Notes under the pieces: model-generated
Database searches by the model: none
What the model saw: the letters and a program-made list of their open reading frames with translations, nothing else
What the model was told of the DNA's origin: nothing
Assembly: GCA_019636945.1 (NCBI GenBank)
Contig: JAHBWO010000015.1
Location: forward strand, 1 to 46,672
Length of the DNA: 46,672 nucleotides
Reading direction: 5' to 3'
From: Nitrospira sp.
GTDB taxonomy: Bacteria; Nitrospirota; Nitrospiria; Nitrospirales; Nitrospiraceae
In this document: positions 1-8,382 of the stretch, in pieces
Position numbering within the stretch: position 1 is the first letter of the stretch
How the letters are laid out: every line of letters starts with the position of its first letter
Made by a program: the position numbers and the translations under genes

Positions 1-1
1 A

Positions 2-175
2 TATAATCTCGTGCTGGGCGAGCGTCGGGCCAAGAACGTCAAGGCCTATCTTCGGCGACTCGGTGTCTTGACAGACATCTCAACCACCAGCTACGGCAAA
101 GACCGTCCGCTCTGCTTTGAACACAGCAGCGAATGTCGACAAAAGAATCGAAGTGTTCATCTGGTCGTCCAGTAG
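2..175 (+). CDS. pal: Pal/OmpA-family peptidoglycan-associated lipoprotein, C-terminal fragment
   Basis: Partial gene whose 5' part lies left of the window; the open frame runs from base 2 to a TAG at 173-175 and gives 57 residues. The visible segment begins YNLVLGERRAKNVKAYL and continues with SYGKDRPLC and a terminal KNRSVHLVV. These match the end of the OmpA-like peptidoglycan-binding domain, including the N-x2-L-G-x2-RA helix and the final R-V/H-basic strand of Pal. Pal proteins bind meso-diaminopimelate in peptidoglycan and link it to the outer membrane as part of the Tol-Pal system. It lies 129 bp upstream of the Ppx/GppA-like gene on the same strand, so the two could be cotranscribed. 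The assignment rests only on this fragment; another OmpA-C lipoprotein is possible. Confidence 0.82.
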   Translation, partial: YNLVLGERRAKNVKAYLRRLGVLTDISTTSYGKDRPLCFEHSSECRQKNRSVHLVVQ

Positions 176-304
176 ACCATCGGATAGAACTGCGCCACGC
201 CGGCAGACTCTCCCGCGATTGTCACACGTTGTTCACACTCCGCTTCTTGACAGACCCCTTGTTGTTCATTAAGGTCCCTACTGGCTTGCAAGAGAGGTCG
301 TGTC

Positions 305-1858
305 GTGTCCAAACTTGCCGTTATCGATATCGGAACAAACTCCATTCACATGGTGCTGGCAGAAATCCTACCTGATGCCAGCTTCAAAATCCTGGATCGG
401 TTCAAAGACATGACCCGATTGGGCAACGGCGTGTTCGCCACCAGGCGCTTGTCCGACGAATCCATGGCTCGTGCGATGAATGTACTCAAGACATTGGTCA
501 CACTCGCCCGCAACAAGGGGTTCGAGCGTATCATCGCCGTGGCAACCAGCGCGGTACGTGAAGCTCAAAATGGCGGCGAGTTTGTTGCGATGATTCTGGA
601 ACAGATCGGCCTACGAGTACGTGTGATCAGCGGGGTGGAAGAAGCCCGGCTCATCTTTCTCGGCGTCAAACACAGTATTGCCCTCCCGGACGGACCGACG
701 TTGGTTGTTGATATCGGCGGTGGATCGGTCGAGTTGATCGTGGGGAATCGAGATGGCCTGATGCACGGCACCAGCCTTAAACTGGGGGCAATCCGGCTCA
801 CCGAGCAATGCCTCCCGAAGACACCGCCATCGCAAGCCATGATGCGGACACTCGAAACCCTCGTCACGACCCATCTCCGTGACGCCATTGGATCCTTTAA
901 GATGAAGAAGTTTCACTCGCTGGTCGCCACCTCAGGCATGGCCGGCAACGTGGGTGAGGTCGTCCATCTTCGTCAAACGGGTCGGCCGCTTCCACAACAC
1001 AACCTGGCAACCGTTCTCTTGAAACATATCCGAAGCCTTGAAGCTGAGCTGGCCCGTTCATCGGTGAAAGACCGTTTGGCTATTCCAGGTCTGGATCCCA
1101 AACGAGTCGATACCCTACTGCCCACCACCGTCGTGCTTCGATGCCTGCTCGAACTATCCGGTCTTCAGCAGATCACGCTCTGTGACAAGGCCATTCGAGA
1201 GGGAATCATCTATGACTTTATCGCCCGTCATCGCGAAGGATTGAAGGCCGAACAGGATTTTCCTGACGTCCGCCGTCGAAACGTAATCGGTCTGGCTCGG
1301 CGCTGTCATGCCCCGGAGAGTCATTCGCTCCATGTGGCTGATTTGGCCTTGCAGTTGTTTGACCAGACCAAGCGCGAGCATCACCTCGGAGACCAGGCAC
1401 GTACCTGGCTCGAATATGCCGCCATCCTGCACGACGTGGGGTATCATATTAATCCCAGACAACATCACAAGCACGCGTACTACCTCATCAAACACAGCGA
1501 TCTTGGTGGGTTGACGGCTGAAGACATTGATGTGGTCGCCAATATCGCTCGCTACCACCGACGGTCTTTGCCGACGCTCAAACACGAAGAATTCACTAGC
1601 CTGCCGCCTCGCCTCCAACGCACTGTCAAGATCCTAGCCTCGCTGTTGCGAATCGCGGATGGGCTCGACCGGACCCATTTTTCGCTGATCCAACGGCTAC
1701 AGGTGAAGTTTGGGAAGCTGGTGACCATCGAGGTACAGCTCACGGGCGACGCAGAGATGGAACTCTGGGCCGCGAAGAGCCGAGCCGATCTTTTCGAACA
1801 GGTCTTTCGCCGGCGGGTTCAATTCACCGGCGTACCGATGGAAATCCGGAAATCATAA
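305..1858 (+). CDS. Ppx/GppA family phosphatase with C-terminal HD domain
   Basis: A 517-residue exopolyphosphatase / guanosine pentaphosphate phosphatase family protein. The N-terminal actin-fold half starts AVIDIGTNSIHMVLAE (phosphate 1 loop) and carries VVDIGGGSVELIVG near residue 140, the second nucleotide-binding loop of the ASKHA superfamily. The C-terminal third has an HD-type hydrolase signature: HSLHVADLA near residue 340, ILHDVGYHI near 375, and downstream histidines in HHKHAYYLI and ARYHRRS. This long two-domain form is the usual bacterial Ppx/GppA layout. The expected substrates are inorganic polyphosphate or pppGpp; the sequence does not say which. The start is GTG at 305, preceded by an AGAGGT Shine-Dalgarno at about 293. 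It follows the Pal-like gene and is the last plus-strand gene before a long run of minus-strand genes. Confidence 0.9.
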   Translation: MSKLAVIDIGTNSIHMVLAEILPDASFKILDRFKDMTRLGNGVFATRRLSDESMARAMNVLKTLVTLARNKGFERIIAVATSAVREAQNGGEFVAMILEQIGLRVRVISGVEEARLIFLGVKHSIALPDGPTLVVDIGGGSVELIVGNRDGLMHGTSLKLGAIRLTEQCLPKTPPSQAMMRTLETLVTTHLRDAIGSFKMKKFHSLVATSGMAGNVGEVVHLRQTGRPLPQHNLATVLLKHIRSLEAELARSSVKDRLAIPGLDPKRVDTLLPTTVVLRCLLELSGLQQITLCDKAIREGIIYDFIARHREGLKAEQDFPDVRRRNVIGLARRCHAPESHSLHVADLALQLFDQTKREHHLGDQARTWLEYAAILHDVGYHINPRQHHKHAYYLIKHSDLGGLTAEDIDVVANIARYHRRSLPTLKHEEFTSLPPRLQRTVKILASLLRIADGLDRTHFSLIQRLQVKFGKLVTIEVQLTGDAEMELWAAKSRADLFEQVFRRRVQFTGVPMEIRKS

Positions 1859-2437
1859 CACAATCCGTGCTGCTCAAGACCACGCCGTACCCGAGAGGTA
1901 AACTTCTTTCGTTTCTCCACAACCAGGCACCTACGTTCAACACCAAGGCCCTGCCTTCCTGACCACACTCAACCGACTTCCCTGCCGGAGTCACACACCC
2001 CAAGGGTCTGCAACAGTCCAGACTGCTTCCATCAGCGCAGCCACGCTTGTCCGAATTTGACACCATCCCATAGTTGGAACTCTGAAAACAGTGTATTGAA
2101 CGACCTCACCGTGGTTGAAACGAAATGCATGTTATACCAACCGCCGGAGTTCAGCTGCTCCCCGCCAGAACCACTCCAAGCAGAGGCACCTGAAATCCTT
2201 TATATGCTTGGGAAAACCAGGAGGAAGACAATGACTCAGCAGATATCGACCACATTACTTGCGATCGTTCAAGAGCCTCAGCAGATCTAACTGGAGGACC
2301 TTCCGTCATACCGACCTGAATGAACCTGGAATCAAATACTCCTGCCCGCAGATGATCTCATCCGCCGGAAACTCATGCGCTTGCAGCGGCGAGAATCTGA
2401 TTGCCAAATGTAGACACCTGCAAAGTTTACCTGGGCA
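1859..2437. other. Gene-free interval between convergent genes, with a possible decayed short ORF
   Basis: No convincing gene lies between the Ppx/GppA-like stop and the end of the minus-strand TPR gene. The only suggestive piece is on the plus strand. An AGGAGGA Shine-Dalgarno at about 2220 precedes ATG 2231, and the frame then runs to TAG at 2411-2413 but is broken by in-frame stops at 2288 and 2321. The last stretch contains a basic segment, DLIRRKLMRLQRRES. This may be the remnant of a small gene or chance. No obvious terminator hairpin with a T-run was found for either flanking gene. Confidence 0.4.
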
Positions 2438-2866
2438 TTAATTCTTTTTCGTACCGACAGCCGGACGCCTGGTACTCAAACGCGCAATCCGTACTGTCAC
2501 ATCTCGGTAGTCCGGATCTTCCCGTCGAATCCACCGATACGCTTCGAGTGTTTCCGCAACACGCCCTAATGATTCCAGCGTGCGACCGAGAACATACAGG
2601 ATCTGCACGGTTTCCTTTGATGAGGCCGTCGTCACATTCAGCGCCTTTTGAAAGGCCGGAACAGCCTCTTCATAGCAACCAGCCAGTTTATAGCACAGTC
2701 CGATCTGTGCATACGCCTTCAATGCCAATGCGGCCTCGACAGCAGCCATTTCAAACTGGTCGATCGCAGCCTTATGCAGTCCAGCCTGTTTGAGCGCAAG
2801 TCCTCGCTCATAGCGCTCCGCAGGACTGACGGACAGATCGGAGATATCCTGTGATGAATCAGACAT
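2438..2866 (-). CDS. Small TPR-repeat protein, paralogue of the adjacent ATPase tail
   Basis: A 142-residue soluble protein made almost entirely of tetratricopeptide-like helices. Readable units are AERYERGLALKQAGLHKAAI, then AYAQIGLCYKLAGCYEEAV, then QILYVLGRTLESLGRVAETL. No signal peptide or membrane segment is seen, so it is probably cytoplasmic. It is the last gene of the minus-strand cluster, 38 bp downstream of the ExeA-like ATPase gene. Its whole length aligns with the C-terminal TPR tail of that ATPase (see findings), so it looks like a duplicated and separated module. TPRs mediate protein-protein contact; a role as adaptor or competitor for the ATPase partner is inference. The upstream Shine-Dalgarno is weak, so expression may depend on coupling to the upstream gene. 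Confidence 0.75.
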   Translation of the reverse strand: MSDSSQDISDLSVSPAERYERGLALKQAGLHKAAIDQFEMAAVEAALALKAYAQIGLCYKLAGCYEEAVPAFQKALNVTTASSKETVQILYVLGRTLESLGRVAETLEAYRWIRREDPDYRDVTVRIARLSTRRPAVGTKKN

Positions 2867-2904
2867 GAAGGTCTTCGAGGATCACACTGAATGGTGGAAC
2901 ACAC

Positions 2905-4311
2905 TCACTTGTGGCTGCCAATAAGAAACCGCTGCACATTGTCAATCATTCCACTGAACCAAGAATGTCTGGCTGGAGCCTGCCCATCAACTTTCTCCGA
3001 TCGCTTCGAAGACGTTCCCGGTTGTCTCAACCGACTGGGAACATCTCTATAAGATGGAGTGGACTGATTGATCCGGTCATACACCTCTCGAGCCTGATCG
3101 ACCTTTCCAACGGATTCAAGACTGCGCCCCAAACAGTAGAGGACATCCGTGATCTCGTTCGGCGGTGCCATCGGATCATCCAGAGCGGTGCAAAAGGCTT
3201 GGATCGCCGCCTGAGGCTCCCGCATCTTGACATAGCAAAAACCGACCTGCGCATTGGCCTTGAACCACAGGGACTTGTCCCTGGCAGCTGCATGAAAGAG
3301 TTCCACGGCCTCTTTGAATTGCGCGTGCTCTTTTAAGACCATGGCTCGTTGATAGCTCTCCTCCGAAGACTGACTCAAAGCGGCTTCGGAAGGTTCATCG
3401 ACAACCAGCTCCAATGAGAGCGTTCGGCCGGAACCTTGGTGTTCCGTGGGCTCGTCCGGGGCTGATGCAAGGGCAACCAATTCTTCCGTGGCAGCGAGCG
3501 GGAGAATTCGCCCCTTGATCCGGTCAATGGCGGCCTGAGCGACCAACTTTGCGGTAATGGTTCGTGCTTGTTCAGCGTATCCATAGGTCAAGGTAATATC
3601 TGCGACTTGATTAATCAGTCGTGGATTCCCTTGGCTCAATCGATGCACAAGCGCACAGGCCTGATCGGTAAAAAGCGTCGGACGCCCACCCGCGACATGG
3701 AGTCGATGGCGAATACAATTCGCCGTATCGGTTTCCGACAATGGCTTGAGATGATAGTCGACGACAATCCGTTGTGCGAACTGAGTCATATCGATCCGTT
3801 GAAGCAGTGTATAGAGATCGGGCTGACCCGATAGGATGATCTGCAGTCTTAATGTCCTCCCATCGTTCATATTCGACAACAATCGCAGCTCTTCAAGCAA
3901 CTCAGCACCCAAACTTTGAGCTTCATCGATAATGAGAATGACCCGTCGAGACCGTTTCGACTCTTGTGACAGAAACTCAGAAAACAGGTGGCAGGCTTCG
4001 ATAGGATCAAGCCGTTTGGTGCTTAATCCGAGGGACAACAGAATCCATGGCAAGAGCTGCTCGATATCGTACCGCGCGTTGGTCACCAACCCAATCTTGT
4101 GCCGGGCACCATGTTCAGCGATGAGCTTCTGGAGGAGGGAGGTCTTCCCGACACCGGGATCGCCCGTCAGCACCATAAACGGGGCCTCACTCAGAATGCC
4201 GTATTCCAATAGACTATACGCCGCCTGATGTTCTGTGCCCTGATAGAGGAAACTGCTGTCCGGTAGGAGAGCGAACGGTTTAGCCTTGAGCTGATAGAAG
4301 GATTCGTACAT
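2905..4311 (-). CDS. ExeA-like AAA ATPase of PEP-CTERM/exosortase loci, with C-terminal TPRs
   Basis: A 468-residue protein. Residues 1-270 form an ExeA/GspA-type AAA+ ATPase. It opens with MYESFYQLKAKPFALLPD, which is typical of the family, has a Walker A GDPGVGKTS at 50-58, a Walker B ILIIDEAQ at 125-132, and a sensor-type segment QIILSGQPDLYTLL followed by FAQRI. ATPases of this subfamily are regular members of exosortase/PEP-CTERM exopolysaccharide loci; the biochemical role is unproven. After a linker (about 270-310) there is a TPR tail containing SYQRAMVLKEHAQFKEAVELF and YCLGRSLESVGKV. The usual family member ends after the ATPase part, often with a membrane segment and a peptidoglycan-binding region; here that part is replaced by TPRs. 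No clear transmembrane segment is visible. The gene lies between the CpsD-like gene, from which it is separated by an inverted-repeat element, and the small TPR gene. Confidence 0.85.
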   Translation of the reverse strand: MYESFYQLKAKPFALLPDSSFLYQGTEHQAAYSLLEYGILSEAPFMVLTGDPGVGKTSLLQKLIAEHGARHKIGLVTNARYDIEQLLPWILLSLGLSTKRLDPIEACHLFSEFLSQESKRSRRVILIIDEAQSLGAELLEELRLLSNMNDGRTLRLQIILSGQPDLYTLLQRIDMTQFAQRIVVDYHLKPLSETDTANCIRHRLHVAGGRPTLFTDQACALVHRLSQGNPRLINQVADITLTYGYAEQARTITAKLVAQAAIDRIKGRILPLAATEELVALASAPDEPTEHQGSGRTLSLELVVDEPSEAALSQSSEESYQRAMVLKEHAQFKEAVELFHAAARDKSLWFKANAQVGFCYVKMREPQAAIQAFCTALDDPMAPPNEITDVLYCLGRSLESVGKVDQAREVYDRINQSTPSYRDVPSRLRQPGTSSKRSEKVDGQAPARHSWFSGMIDNVQRFLIGSHK

Positions 4312-4405
4312 AGGGATCAGCCGTTCTCACAGTTTACTGAAAAGCTTGTTTATTTCCAAACAAGTCGATGGAATGTTGCCTACCGGAACGCCTCTCAACA
4401 ACTTC

Positions 4406-4512
4406 AGGATGCTCAAAAAGGCCGCAGCAAGCGAAGAGGTGAGGTGTACACTTCGGTACGTTGATCCTCTGAGCGATGCGGGAACGTCGCCGGCGGACGT
4501 TTTCAGCATCCT
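4406..4512. repeat. 107-bp imperfect inverted-repeat element (intergenic, REP/MITE-like)
   Basis: The interval between the CpsD-like gene and the ATPase gene holds a structured element. The left end (AGGATGCTCAAAA) and the right end (TTTTCAGCATCCT) are inverted repeats, and the complementarity continues inward for about 23 bases with roughly 18 matches. An inner dyad pairs AGAGG near 4435 with CCTCT near 4466 around a centre containing two GTAC sites. This layout resembles a mobile non-autonomous repeat or REP-type element. I associate closely similar sequence with Nitrospira intergenic regions, but that is recollection and was not checked. The element also creates a short spurious minus-strand ORF. 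Confidence 0.6.
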
Positions 4513-4532
4513 GCTAGACACGACGGTGCAGG

Positions 4533-5360
4533 TTAGGTAGCCAACATGGTTTTCATGTCCGCAAGGGTTAAGGACGATCGGCCAGCCTTATTGAGGACCG
4601 TTCCTAGGACCGGCCGTGAATTCTTGACCAACGAGAGTGCACGCTGCAATTCCTCCCCCGTCGTCTTTCCCTCCTCCACGACCATCAGAAGCGCGTCCGT
4701 GTACGGAGAGAACGCCAAGACATCAGCCGTATGGAGCAATGGAGGGAGGTCAAAAATCACGACCCGAGAGGGATAGCGATGCTTCAACTCCTCCACCAGC
4801 GCAACCATCTTCGGGGCGGTCAAGATTTCCGTGGAGTTCGAGATTGCGCGCCCTCCAGGTAACAAGACGAACCGCCCGATCCCAGGATGCAACAACAAAT
4901 CCTCAACAGGGTGATCATCAAGCAGGTAATCGGCCAGACCGAGACAGTCTTTCAGGCCAAAGACCTGGTGTACTGTAGGATCCTGAAGGTCCGAATCCAC
5001 CAACAAGACGGTCTGCGTTGTTTCCATGGCAAGACTGACCGCCAAATTGACGGCCGTCAACGTTTTCCCTTCTCCGTACCCGGGACTTGTTACACCGACG
5101 ACATTCCATCCGTTTTCCCGAAGCCGCTGTGTCACCTGGGTTCGAAGAATTTTATACGCATCGACAAACGGCCCCTTCTTGTGCGCGGCCATCACTCGAT
5201 GCTCCCGTAAAACGGTGTGTGAAATGCTCAGCGATCTGGTCTTGGTATACGTAATCGGAGGCGGTACCGACTGGGTGGCCGCTCGCCCCGAGGTCTCACT
5301 ACGAATAAAAGAACCCCTGTGGTCCTTATACAGATCTAGTGCGGCACGGATACGATCCAT
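4533..5360 (-). CDS. CpsD/CapB-like P-loop ATPase (exopolysaccharide tyrosine-kinase family)
   Basis: A 275-residue MinD-like P-loop protein of the bacterial tyrosine-kinase (BY-kinase) family that partners with Wzz/GumC proteins in exopolysaccharide synthesis. Visible motifs are Walker A TSPGYGEGKTL at 91-101, Walker A' VLLVDSDLQDP at 118-128, and Walker B VVIFDLPPLL at 200-209. The first 60 residues form a linker ending REHRVMAAHKKGPFVDAYKILRTQV, the typical approach to the domain. It is encoded 15 bp downstream of the chain-length determinant gene, so the two-part (separate membrane and cytoplasmic subunit) arrangement applies. Oddly, the C-terminus (LADMKTMLAT) lacks the tyrosine cluster that BY-kinases autophosphorylate. 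It may therefore be a regulatory ATPase or phosphorylate elsewhere. Family assignment is secure; kinase activity is not. Confidence 0.88.
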   Translation of the reverse strand: MDRIRAALDLYKDHRGSFIRSETSGRAATQSVPPPITYTKTRSLSISHTVLREHRVMAAHKKGPFVDAYKILRTQVTQRLRENGWNVVGVTSPGYGEGKTLTAVNLAVSLAMETTQTVLLVDSDLQDPTVHQVFGLKDCLGLADYLLDDHPVEDLLLHPGIGRFVLLPGGRAISNSTEILTAPKMVALVEELKHRYPSRVVIFDLPPLLHTADVLAFSPYTDALLMVVEEGKTTGEELQRALSLVKNSRPVLGTVLNKAGRSSLTLADMKTMLAT

Positions 5361-5375
5361 ACATAGCCTTCCGGG

Positions 5376-7148
5376 TTACTCCACTCCAAACCGTCTCAAT
5401 GCAGAAAACCACAGGACATCCAATGGGGTCACAAAGACATGTACCAATACAATTGCCGTCGCGACCATGCCGACTCCCGCAGTTTGCACGACCCGTCGCC
5501 TGAGCTTGACGTGGGACACGTCTTCTTCATTCGGCATGAATGGAATCACCGCAAGGGGAAACTGTTGCGTCAGGGCGACAAGCTGTTCGGGAGTCCGGAT
5601 GGAATGGTCAAGTGCTTCCGCAGCCGCGCCCACGCCGATTCCCCCGCCCACTGCGAGAAGGAACCCAAGAAGAACGATTGCGAATCGATTAGGTTTATAC
5701 GGTTTCTCGGGAAGACTGGGTGGGTCAATGAGCGAGAAGCGTTCGCCTTTCCGCTGAACCTCCAATCCCTCAGATACCTTTGCTTCGAGCAATCTGGAGC
5801 GAATTTCTTGATACTTTTGTCCGGAGGTATCTCGGTCTCGCATCAGTACCAAATACTCCGGCTCAATCTCAGGCCCGCGCTCCAGCCTGGTCGCATACCC
5901 TTGTAACCGTCGTTTGATATCGGTGCGGGTATTTCGGAGTGCCTCCAACGAAGACGTCACGGAGTTCAACTGGGCCTGCAGATTGATATAGGCCGGATTC
6001 TCGGGCCGTTGATTGACAACCTTCCGTGGCACGCTTCCAAGTCGAGACACTTCCTGTTCAAGTCTTGCGATTTTTCTACGAGCCTGGAGCACGTCGGGAT
6101 GCTCGGGTCCCAATCGTTCTGAATCCGCTGCCAGCCCTGTACGTGCCTCCGTAAGCCGCTTCGAAGCTTCATCGGCATCGGATGTCTCCCCTGCCTCCTT
6201 CTCCAACGCTTCGATTTCCTGTTTCATCTTCACGATGTCAGGATGCTCAGGAGATAGATTCGCGGTGGCGCCGGCATATTCAGCACGCAGAGCGCGCAAC
6301 CGTTCCGTCGAATCGAGAATACGTTCCCCCGTCACGGATAGGATGGGAGTATTCGGCTTCACTGTGGCCAATTCCCCTTCAAGATAGGTCTTGCGTTCTT
6401 CCAGGCTCCGAATCTGCTGATCGACATCCATCGATTCACGTTCGGCTTGATTCAGCAGTTGCTGATTCAACGGCATCAATTCCGGGAGCGCTCCCTTCGC
6501 GCGGTGTTTGAACGATGCGATACGTTCATCGATTTCCTTGATATGACGTGCAAGGTTTTCCGCTTCCTGCTGAAGGAACGACGTGGCTTCCTGCGCCTGT
6601 CGTTCACGGCTCTTCAAGTTCTCTCCCAAGAATAAGCTTGTCAGCTCATTGGCCACCTTCTGAGCCAATTCGGGAGTTCGGTTTTGATAAGACACGGTAA
6701 AGGCAATGGTTGCCTTAGTGGCATGTTGCGTACGCTTATCCACGACATCCGCGCTGATCACTTCAACTTCAATATCCTTGATGAATCTCTTCACAATCTC
6801 TTCTGCCGGTGTGTTTTTGCGAAGGTCCTGGTACAAATTAAATTGCTCGACCACTTTCCAGAGCGTTGTTCGACTCATCACTTGTTGTTTGATCGTCTCA
6901 ATCCGTTGGTCGGCATAACTCGTAATGGTCGATCGAACAAGATCTGATGGAATTTCCTGTTCCTCGATCAGGATCGTGGCCGTGGACTTATACGTTGGCG
7001 GCCAGAGAAACGCCAAGAGCAACGACGCCATCAAAAGACCGAGGCTGGTGAGGAGGACCAGCTTGCGACGCCGATGAAACGCCGTGATGTAGTCCTTCAC
7101 GCTCATGACTCGCTCGAAATGCTGTCCGGATCCTTGTGTCTGTCCCAT
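5376..7148 (-). CDS. Wzz/GumC-like polysaccharide chain-length determinant
   Basis: A 590-residue inner-membrane polysaccharide co-polymerase of the type found in exosortase loci. An N-terminal membrane segment at about 30-50 follows a basic stretch (FHRRRK) and precedes the conserved PPTYKSTATILIEEQEIPSDLV. The long middle part is predicted coiled coil, rich in Glu, Arg and Gln with heptad-like spacing (for example EEASKRL..ARTGL and KIARLEQEVSRL). The closing proline-rich motif (DPPSLPEKPYKPNR) leads into a second membrane segment at about 495-515. An extra hydrophobic stretch follows near 560-580. Such proteins control polymer length and interact with a CpsD-like ATPase, which is encoded next. 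An internal ATG at codon 15 (MSVKDYIT) is an alternative start that would remove a polar N-terminal stretch. Confidence 0.9.
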   Translation of the reverse strand: MGQTQGSGQHFERVMSVKDYITAFHRRRKLVLLTSLGLLMASLLLAFLWPPTYKSTATILIEEQEIPSDLVRSTITSYADQRIETIKQQVMSRTTLWKVVEQFNLYQDLRKNTPAEEIVKRFIKDIEVEVISADVVDKRTQHATKATIAFTVSYQNRTPELAQKVANELTSLFLGENLKSRERQAQEATSFLQQEAENLARHIKEIDERIASFKHRAKGALPELMPLNQQLLNQAERESMDVDQQIRSLEERKTYLEGELATVKPNTPILSVTGERILDSTERLRALRAEYAGATANLSPEHPDIVKMKQEIEALEKEAGETSDADEASKRLTEARTGLAADSERLGPEHPDVLQARRKIARLEQEVSRLGSVPRKVVNQRPENPAYINLQAQLNSVTSSLEALRNTRTDIKRRLQGYATRLERGPEIEPEYLVLMRDRDTSGQKYQEIRSRLLEAKVSEGLEVQRKGERFSLIDPPSLPEKPYKPNRFAIVLLGFLLAVGGGIGVGAAAEALDHSIRTPEQLVALTQQFPLAVIPFMPNEEDVSHVKLRRRVVQTAGVGMVATAIVLVHVFVTPLDVLWFSALRRFGVE

Positions 7149-7152
7149 AATG

Positions 7153-8379
7153 TTAATGAGAGAACGAGAGGTGCGAGGGGGAATATGTCACCATAAACGT
7201 GGTGCCATGAGATTCGGCCGCACTAATCGCAATGTCAGTATCGCGCCATCGATACATGTATGACACTTCTGCCCGCCACCATTCGAGAAACTGCCACGTC
7301 AACTTCGGTGCCACACTGACATACCGGCTTTCCGGAAAGATTGCTCCGATAGCCGTGCCTGCCTTTCCGGTCGTGATCATTCCAACCAAATTCAGCTCCA
7401 AGGCCAGAGTCTCCGAAACGCCATAGGTGCCGGAGACTTCGCCTCGATTCGTCTGAATTAAGAGTCCGAATCCACTAGGGCTCAGATCTCGAGCAAACGT
7501 AACTTGGACCATAGCTCGTTCAAACTTTTTCGTCATACTGGCCCCGGCCAACCACACGGTCTCATTGGCATCAAAGGAGCCGACGGGTGTCTGCGTCGTG
7601 GAGGACAAAAACCTGGGTCCGCCATAGACTGTTCCCGTCAACGATTCATCAAAGGCATGGGTAAGACTCATATTGATTCCTGGGAAATTGGCTCGAAATG
7701 GGAATGGTGAATCCGTTGTACGGAAATCCGTGTAGGATCCTAATAGTAGAATCTGGTCGCGCTCTGTCAACTGATACTGCAGTCCACCGGACCCACCCAC
7801 CACCCGATGGTCAGCCAACCTGGCAGTTTCATACGTCGTGTCGGACAACTGTACGCTTGACTGAACTGACAACTTTTCCGTCACCGTTCTTGTCCACGTT
7901 GGATTAAAGGTCCACTGATTACGTTGGGCGAACTGCAGAACAACCCCGGTCGCCTGCAATTCACTGAGCAACGTATTGTCCCGGGTGAATCCTCCGTTGA
8001 AGCCGAAGAGATCCTTGTCGGTTCTATAACGCACCGACAAGGGAGCAAAGACGTTCGTAAACTGCCGATCCTCACCGCCGAAATACCCAACAATGTCTGC
8101 GGCGAGCCTACTACTGACGTCCAGGCGCTCGGTCTTACCGGAGAATTCCGTCGCGGGGGTAACCCAATACCCATAGGTGTCGTGATGGGGAAGCGGTGTC
8201 AACAATAGATTACTGTTGTAGACTCCCTTCGCCCCAATCGATGGAGCCAAGGACCACTCTGCTGCCTCGCTTTGGCCTGCCGTAGTGCATTCCAAGAGCC
8301 AGAGCAGCACCAAGAGCCGCCCGACGCCTCGCACATATCGATAGTGGTTACGACCTCGAGCCCCATCCCTTTCATGCAT
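7153..8379 (-). CDS. Outer-membrane beta-barrel protein of the PEP-CTERM/exopolysaccharide locus
   Basis: A 408-residue protein with a signal peptide: basic n-region RGVGR, hydrophobic LLVLLWLL, likely cleavage after SEAA near residue 40. The rest is an alternating amphipathic pattern typical of beta-barrels (for example VSRLAADIVGYFGG and KLSVQSSVQLSDTTY). It carries many aromatic girdle residues and a C-terminal strand ending in aromatic and polar residues. This fits the family of conserved PEP-CTERM-associated outer-membrane proteins of unknown function that occur between the export protein and chain-length genes. It starts only 3 bp after the stop of the Wza-like gene and ends 4 bp before the chain-length gene, so the three are certainly cotranscribed. 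It could be an outer-membrane export or anchoring pore for the polysaccharide; this is inference. Confidence 0.78.
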   Translation of the reverse strand: MHERDGARGRNHYRYVRGVGRLLVLLWLLECTTAGQSEAAEWSLAPSIGAKGVYNSNLLLTPLPHHDTYGYWVTPATEFSGKTERLDVSSRLAADIVGYFGGEDRQFTNVFAPLSVRYRTDKDLFGFNGGFTRDNTLLSELQATGVVLQFAQRNQWTFNPTWTRTVTEKLSVQSSVQLSDTTYETARLADHRVVGGSGGLQYQLTERDQILLLGSYTDFRTTDSPFPFRANFPGINMSLTHAFDESLTGTVYGGPRFLSSTTQTPVGSFDANETVWLAGASMTKKFERAMVQVTFARDLSPSGFGLLIQTNRGEVSGTYGVSETLALELNLVGMITTGKAGTAIGAIFPESRYVSVAPKLTWQFLEWWRAEVSYMYRWRDTDIAISAAESHGTTFMVTYSPSHLSFSH

Positions 8380-8382
8380 CGA

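Noticed and set aside
4327-4521. Short minus-strand ORF of 64 codons between the CpsD-like and ATPase genes
   Set aside because: It lies almost wholly inside the inverted-repeat element, has no Shine-Dalgarno and no recognisable domain; its reading frame is a by-product of the repeat.
5026-5757. Plus-strand ORF of 243 codons across the CpsD-like and chain-length genes
   Set aside because: It spans the junction of two convincing minus-strand genes and shows no domain or Shine-Dalgarno.
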